Assembly: GCA_001465935.1 (NCBI GenBank)
Contig: LNKV01000001.1
Location: 1,116,001 to 1,180,000 of the forward strand
From: Clarireedia homoeocarpa
Taxonomy: Eukaryota; Ascomycota; Leotiomycetes; Helotiales; Rutstroemiaceae
Length of the DNA stretch: 64,000 nt
Reading direction: 5' to 3'
Both the position numbers and the translations under genes were made by a program. The notes beneath the pieces were generated by a model, which saw only the letters and a list, made by a program, of their open reading frames with translations, did not search any database and was not told the DNA's origin. This document shows positions 58,620 through 64,000 of this stretch, piece after piece (position 1 is the stretch's first letter; each line of letters starts with the position of its first letter).

Positions 58620-61600
58620 ATGGCTCGTAAAGCAGTGTAAGTTCTTACTTATAATCCCAACCGACACGCCATGGCAAGCTAACATTGACATCCATAGAGA
58701 CTCGCGCATCCCCGCGCTTATGCGAAATGGCATACAAGAGAAGAAACGAAGCTTCATTGTAGTCGTTGGAGATAGGTCGAAGGATGTCATTGTGTACCTG
58801 CACCATATCATGTCCGGTATGGACATGAAACAAAACAAATCTGTGTTATGGGCCTACAAAAACAAGCTTCTAGGCTTTACTAGGTCAGCATTGAAATGTT
58901 AATTCTCTAGTCGAACCCATACTGACATATCACCGTATAGTCATCGAAAGAAGCGCGAAAATAAAATCAAGAAAGAGATTAAGCGTGGGATTAGAGATGT
59001 CAACACAGAGGACCCATTTGAACTGTTTGTGTCTCTACACGATATTCGATATGTTTACTACAAGGAAACAGATAAGATTCTGGGAAACACTTTTGGAATG
59101 TGTATTTTGCAGGACTTTGAGGCTATCACACCGAACATACTCGCCAGAACCATTGAAACAGTGGAAGGGGGGGGTCTTGTTGTCTTGCTATTGAAGGGTA
59201 TGAATAGTTTAAAGCAGCTATACACATTGTCTATGGACATCCATTCTCGATATCGGACAGAAGCGCACGATGACGTTACGGCCCGATTTAACGAACGATT
59301 CATATTGTCGCTGGGCAAGTGTGAATCATGTCTTGTCATTGACGACGAAATGAATGTGCTACCTATCTCTGGAGGCAAGAACGTCAAAGCCCTACCTCCT
59401 CCCAACTTAGACGAACCGAAGAGCGAAGCGCAAAAGGAACTGGATAGCATGAAGGAGGCGTTACAAGATACCCAACCAGTCGGATCTTTGGTCACTTTGG
59501 CCAAAACCATCGATCAAGCAAAGGCGCTATTGACCTTTGTTGATGCGATTGCCGAAAAAACATTAAAGAATACAGTCACTTTGACCGCTGGACGAGGTCG
59601 TGGAAAGTCTGCGGCTCTTGGTGTGGCTGTGGCAGCAGCAGTGGCACACGGATACAGTAATATTTTCATCACGTCACCAAGTCCGGAGAATCTTAAGACA
59701 CTTTTTGAGTTTATTTTCAAGGGATTCGATGCTTTGAACTATATGGATCATGTCGATTACTCCATCATTCAATCAACAAACCCTGACTTCAACAAGGCCA
59801 TCGTTCGAGTGAACATCCACCGACAACATCGTCAGACTATTCAGTATATTAGGCCCCAAGATGCACATGTCCTTGGGCAAGCTGAGCTGCTGGTCATCGA
59901 CGAAGCTGCAGCTATACCTTTGCCCCTCGTCAAAAAGCTCATGGGTTCATATCTAGTATTTATGGCGTCAACAATCAACGGATACGAAGGAACCGGAAGA
60001 TCTCTGTCTTTGAAGCTGATCAAGCAGCTTCGTGAGCAATCCCGAGGAACTACTAAGGTGAACGGCACCGAAGATGTTGAAGTAGCGGATCGATCGAGTG
60101 GCAAGGCTGCGAAAGCTGCAGATAACAGCTTTACAGGCGGCCGTTCGTTGAGGGAAATCACATTGTCTGAGCCAATTCGATACTCTAAGGGCGATGCCGT
60201 TGAGAAATGGCTCAATTCACTACTCTGTCTTGATGCTACTCTTCCGCGATCAAGACTGAACACTCTCCAAGGCTGTCCAGATCCCTCACAGTGCCAGTTG
60301 CTTAACGTCAACCGTGATACGCTTTTCTCCTTTCACGACGTTTCCGAAAAATTCCTGCAGCAAATGGTTGCTCTTTACGTTGCAAGTCATTATAAGAATA
60401 CTCCTGACGACCTCCAATTGATGAGCGATGCCCCCGCCCATCAGTTGTTCGTCCTTGTTCCACCTATAGAAGAAAACAGCAAGCACCTTCCAGAACCCCT
60501 TTGCGTGATTCAAGTTGCTCTAGAAGGAAAGATCAGCAAGCAGAGTGTTATGAACAGCTTAAGTAGGGGTCAAAGAGCAGCGGGTGATCTCATTCCTTGG
60601 CTCATCAGTCAACAATTCCAAGATGAAGATTTTGCTGGGCTTTCTGGCGCCCGGGTCGTCCGTATAGCAACAAATCCGGATTACATCAAAATGGGATATG
60701 GAAGCAAGGCTCTTGAGCTGCTCACTGCTTTCTACGAAGGCAAATTTGCGAATCTTTCAGAGGACGCCACCGGATTTGTAGAAGATAGTATTCCTCGAGT
60801 CACGGATGCTGAACTGGCCAATTCATCGTTACTTGATGATAATATCAAAGTTAGGGATATCAGGAAGATGCCGCCGTTATTCGCAAAACTATCAGAGAAA
60901 CGCCCAGACAACCTTGATTATATTGGTGTGAGTTACGGCCTCACACAACCTCTCCATCGGTTTTGGAAGCGAGCATCTTTCGTGCCTCTATACCTTCGAC
61001 AAACACCAAATGAATTAACTGGCGAGCATACCTGCGTTATGATTCGGACACTTGAGAATAGTGATGATAGGTCCTGGTTAAGTGCATTCTCTCGAGATTT
61101 CAACCGTCGGTTCTTATCTCTGCTTTCATACCAATTCCGTGAGTTCCCTTCGGTACTTGCCTTAAGTATTGACGAATCGGCGAATGCTGGGTCAAAATCG
61201 GATGTAACTGCCATCCCTAAGCCTCTCTCTAAGGCAGAGCTTGACTCTCTCATGTCGCCTTTTGACCTCAAGCGTCTAGAGTCATACGCAAATAACATGC
61301 TCGACTACCACGTTGTCCTTGATCTTGTACCGACACTTGCAAACCTGTATTTCACAGGCCGACTGAAGTCTGAAGTTAAGTTGACCGGCATCCAGCAGTC
61401 GATACTGCTAGCAGTGGGCTTGCAACGCAAAGACTTAACCGCGATCGAGTCCGAACTCTCTCTACCCTCCTCACAATTATTGGCCATGTTCATCAAGATC
61501 ATGCGCAAGATGAGCACACATTTCGGAGAATTGGTCTCGGGGGCCATAGAAGCTGAACTGCCTGGACGGGAGGCGATTGGTGTTAGCAGGGAAGATGCAA

Positions 61601-62012
61601 ATGAAGCTCTAGACGATGAAGTTATAGACGAGCGATTTGCTCCTCTGGAAACTGGGCTTGAAGACGAATTGGAGGAAGGAGCAGATGAAGCAATGAAGGC
61701 TCTAAAAGAGAAGCAAAGGGAGCTTATTGATGCTCTTCCTTTAGACCAGTATGTCCTTTCACTTTTCACATGATACGTGGCAGTACTAATGCACCATACA
61801 GATATGAGATTGAAGCAGGAGCGCCAGGGTGGGCAGAAGCTGAGAAGCAAGTTCTGAATGCCGCAAAGTCGGGACAAAAGAACCCAGTAGTTAGTGTGAA
61901 GAGTTCAAAATCGAAGAGAAAGGCGGGGGAAACGGCGGCAGAGATATATGAACAAGAGTTAGGTGAAAAAACGCATAAAAAGGCGAAGAAGGGTTCCAAA
62001 AAAGGCCATTGA
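58620..62012 (+). CDS. KRE33: RNA cytidine acetyltransferase Kre33/NAT10 (4 exons, 1073 aa)
   Basis: Model: 58620-58636, 58698-58883, 58941-61748, 61802-62012; sum 3222 nt. Nucleolar ATP- and acetyl-CoA-dependent enzyme making N4-acetylcytidine in 18S rRNA and, with Tan1, in tRNA. Order seen: N-terminal TmcA-type domain (MARKAVDSRIPALMRNG, GVVVVL-type strands around VEGGGLVVLLLKG), RecA-like helicase module with Walker A TAGRGRGKSAA and Walker B LLVIDEAAAIPLPLV, GNAT domain (GARVVRIATNPDYIKMGYGS), tRNA-binding C-terminal part, and a Lys-rich nucleolar tail (KSKRKAGE..., KKAKKGSKKGH). The first exon is 17 nt; MARKAVDSRIP across the junction matches the family start. Length fits fungal Kre33. 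Confidence 0.96.
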
Positions 62013-62224
62013 TATCTTCAGGCCCCTAAATTTGTAATAGTATGTAATTAGCAGAGTACGACTCGATACGGTAGGTATTACAATTGCATTGATGAATCAT
62101 AAGCCACAAATACATATCGAGAGCGGGAGAAATGGTGCCTAAACTATAGCCTCCAAGGCAACTCTTCTTCCGCAAAACCACGCAGAATATTACAATTCTC
62201 AAGTAACTTCCGAATACATCCAAA

Positions 62225-62887
62225 ATGACAGACAAGAAAGATGCAGCAGCTCCATGGTGGAAAGCATACCCTGAGGCACGAGCAAAATGTCCAGAGATCT
62301 CAGCGGATGATGTGATGAGTTTGTTCGATGACATGGATATCACTTCCGAGCCGAAACCATTCTTGCTGGTTGATGTGAGAAGAGATGATTGGGAGGTATG
62401 TAGTCTATAGTTAAGGAGAAAGAGAGAAAGTTCTCGCACACATTTCCGCTACTCATCTCGCCGGCGCATACGGGCTATAATAGGAGGAGTTAGATACTGC
62501 AGCTGACAAGGCTACATAGGGTGGAACCATTAAAACGTCACTCAACCTCCCCGCACAGAGCTTCTACCAGAGTCGTAAAACTTTGCTCGACCTTTGCAGT
62601 AGAGCCGGTATTACGAAAGTCATTTTCTATTGTGGTGAGTGGTTTTCTAGCTAGATATGGGAGGAATTTGTAGTATTGATGAGAATCAACTTGCAGGATC
62701 ATCATCAGGGAGGGGCCCACGGTGTGCGGGGTGGATGCAAGATTACATTGAAGATGTAGCAAAGTTTGGCAAGAAGAGCAAGGTCGATGTTCTAGTCTTG
62801 AAAGGAGGTATCAAGGGATGGGTGAAGGATTTTGAGGGTGCGTTGATGGATGGATTTGAGGAGAAGTATTGGGAGCAGTTCAAGTAG
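62225..62887 (+). CDS. Rhodanese-domain protein, Cdc25/Ych1/Arr2-like (3 exons, 158 aa)
   Basis: Model: 62225-62395, 62520-62634, 62697-62887; sum 477 nt. A single rhodanese fold: FLLVDVRRDDWEGGTIKTSL (strand and the D-x-R motif), then the active loop YCGSSSGRGPR with a Cys-x5-Arg (C-G-S-S-S-G-R) phosphatase-type cradle, then LVLKGGIKGWV. The C-x5-R loop points to phosphatase or arsenate-reductase activity as in yeast Ych1/Arr2, rather than sulfur transfer. Small and cytosolic; no targeting signal. Convergent with the SmG gene. Confidence 0.85.
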
Positions 62888-63183
62888 AGTAGCGAGCGAG
62901 CGAATTGTCAGGAGGGTAGCAGATATGCTCACCTTTGCAGTCGACTTCATATTACCACAATCTCAAGATCAGTATGGGAAGGATATCAATATTCAAGATG
63001 GACAAATGCCAAAGAAGGCAGTTTTCTAAAACAAGCAGGCTCCTCTGTGCTTTTTGATATGCAATTTGTGGTCCATATAGCCTCGTAACGCCCTGAGTTT
63101 GATGCGCAAGTTTGTGCCCCGTATAACCCTCTTGGATGTTCCCCAATACAATCGGATTCGTGCGCTATTCTCCGTCAAGTTCT

Positions 63184-63660
63184 TCATCCTCTGTCTTCTC
63201 TACCACCGCCTATTCTCTCCAGCGCCTCGAGCATGACAACAGAATTTCCTCGGATGACCTGAATACATTTATTAGTCGATCTGGAGCAGCGCACCATTTG
63301 TATTTCGGTAAGAACATACCACCATGCCAATTCTGACCTTCTCACCTCCTTCCTTCTCCTCCACGGCATCGTCTAGCACGATGTTCAAGAAGACCTAGCA
63401 CAAATCTGTCAACAAAGCTATCCTGTGCACTCAACAAAGAAGTAGAACTAACATCATAACCTCTTAGAACGCCAATAACCTTCCTGCTGCCGTTTAATTG
63501 CACAAATAGCCTTTTGTCGAGGTACTATAATACATCAAGATCAGCTAACAATCCCAATGCAGCTCGGAGCTCTATCCAACTTCCACACGCGACCTCTGTT
63601 CGAACCTGAGGGGCAGATGATAGCATGTACCTTCTTAAGCTCGGGCTGAGCTTGAGGCAT
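63184..63660 (-). CDS. Small nuclear ribonucleoprotein SmG (4 small exons, 83 aa)
   Basis: Model (minus): 63660-63631, 63524-63453, 63394-63320, 63258-63184; sum 252 nt, all GT-AG and all phase 0. Exons encode MPQAQPELKK, then YLDKRLFVQLNGSRKVIGVL with RGYD, then VFLNIVLDDAVEE, then VIRGNSVVMLEALERI. These are the Sm1 and Sm2 motifs of Sm protein G (yeast SMX2), a component of the heptameric Sm ring on U1, U2, U4 and U5 snRNAs. No exon is longer than 75 nt, so the gene is easy to miss. Neighbours on one side are a rhodanese gene (convergent) and on the other a divergent unknown gene. Confidence 0.93.
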
Positions 63661-63974
63661 GTTGACGATAGAGATTTGTCAAGATTCGTCGTGTAAATGG
63701 GTCGTGGACAGCTGGTGGTTGGCCTACTGTCGGAAATTATTTTCGTGTTTGCGATGCGATGGTATTCAAGTTGATGAGCGCTGAGGTTTCACGTGGTGAT
63801 AAGGAAATTTTGTGGGGAGCTTTAGAGGCGAGACGGAGATCTTTCTTTGATTGTGGTCGCGTTTTCTATAAAGATTATTTATGCCTGGCTTCTCTAACTT
63901 ACTCTACTCTTCAAGGTCTATAAAAGCACAAGTGTTGAGGATTAAGGAGGACCTACCCCAATCATCCAAACATC
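63661..63974. promoter_or_regulatory. Divergent promoter SmG / next gene
   Basis: 314 bp between outward starts. Nothing specific recognised. Confidence 0.45.
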
Positions 63975-64000
63975 ATGTCGGCCGTACGCAAACCAATGAA
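63975..64000 (+). CDS. Start of a further gene, truncated by window end
   Basis: An ATG at 63975 follows an A/C-rich leader (ccaatcatccaaacatc) of the kind seen before fungal starts and opens MSAVRKPM. Only eight codons are visible, so identity cannot be given. Confidence 0.45.

Overview
The window is nuclear DNA of a filamentous ascomycete. The evidence is short introns of about 47-180 nt with GTRNGT donors and CTGAC/CTAAC branch motifs, and mono- to octo-exonic genes on both strands. It also carries a fungal Zn2Cys6 regulator, an NCS1 permease, a secreted GH78 enzyme and conserved eukaryotic core genes. Codon use, gene content and protein style suggest Leotiomycetes (Helotiales, Sclerotiniaceae-like), but that placement is inference from reading alone.

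Layout. 0-5 kb: 3' part of the proteasome gene RPN2 (+), then a four-exon NCS1 nucleobase/allantoin-type permease (+). 5.4-9.3 kb: an unrecognised gene on the minus strand that can be read as one five-exon, 1152-residue protein. 10.1-14.8 kb: a secreted GH78 alpha-L-rhamnosidase-like gene and a six-bladed-propeller (SMP-30-like) gene, both minus. 16.5-18 kb: an orphan 509-residue protein. 19-22.4 kb: a decayed locus with a 257-bp tandem duplication, a zinc-ribbon-like motif, an in-frame TGA and a 40-nt poly-T tract. 23.3-24.4 kb: a small unknown spliced gene. 26.2-26.6 kb: an element with terminal inverted repeats. 26.9-31.3 kb: a divergent pair of an HSP70-like ATPase and a coiled-coil protein. 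32.3-37.8 kb: a methyltransferase, an amidase and a zinc-ribbon/metallo-beta-lactamase protein. 38.4-40.7 kb: a Cdc1/Ted1-like membrane phosphoesterase. 42-45 kb: an eight-exon Zn2Cys6 transcription factor followed by 4.6 kb of repeat-rich non-coding DNA.

49.6 kb to the end is a dense core-gene block: CIA2 (cytosolic Fe-S assembly), SNU114 (U5 snRNP GTPase), ERG10 (acetoacetyl-CoA thiolase), KRE33/NAT10 (RNA cytidine acetyltransferase), a rhodanese phosphatase-like protein, SmG (spliceosomal Sm core) and the start of one more gene. SNU114 and SmG belong to the same machine, but no operon-like co-regulation is implied.

The splice models were built by hand by keeping frame through GT-AG (or GC-AG) junctions; the exon sums are multiples of three. 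I found no tRNA, rRNA, CRISPR or intact transposase. The most unusual items are the 1152-residue orphan protein, the out-of-frame tandem duplication at 20.3-20.8 kb, two GC-AG introns, two short inverted-repeat elements, and a run of genes with very short first coding exons.
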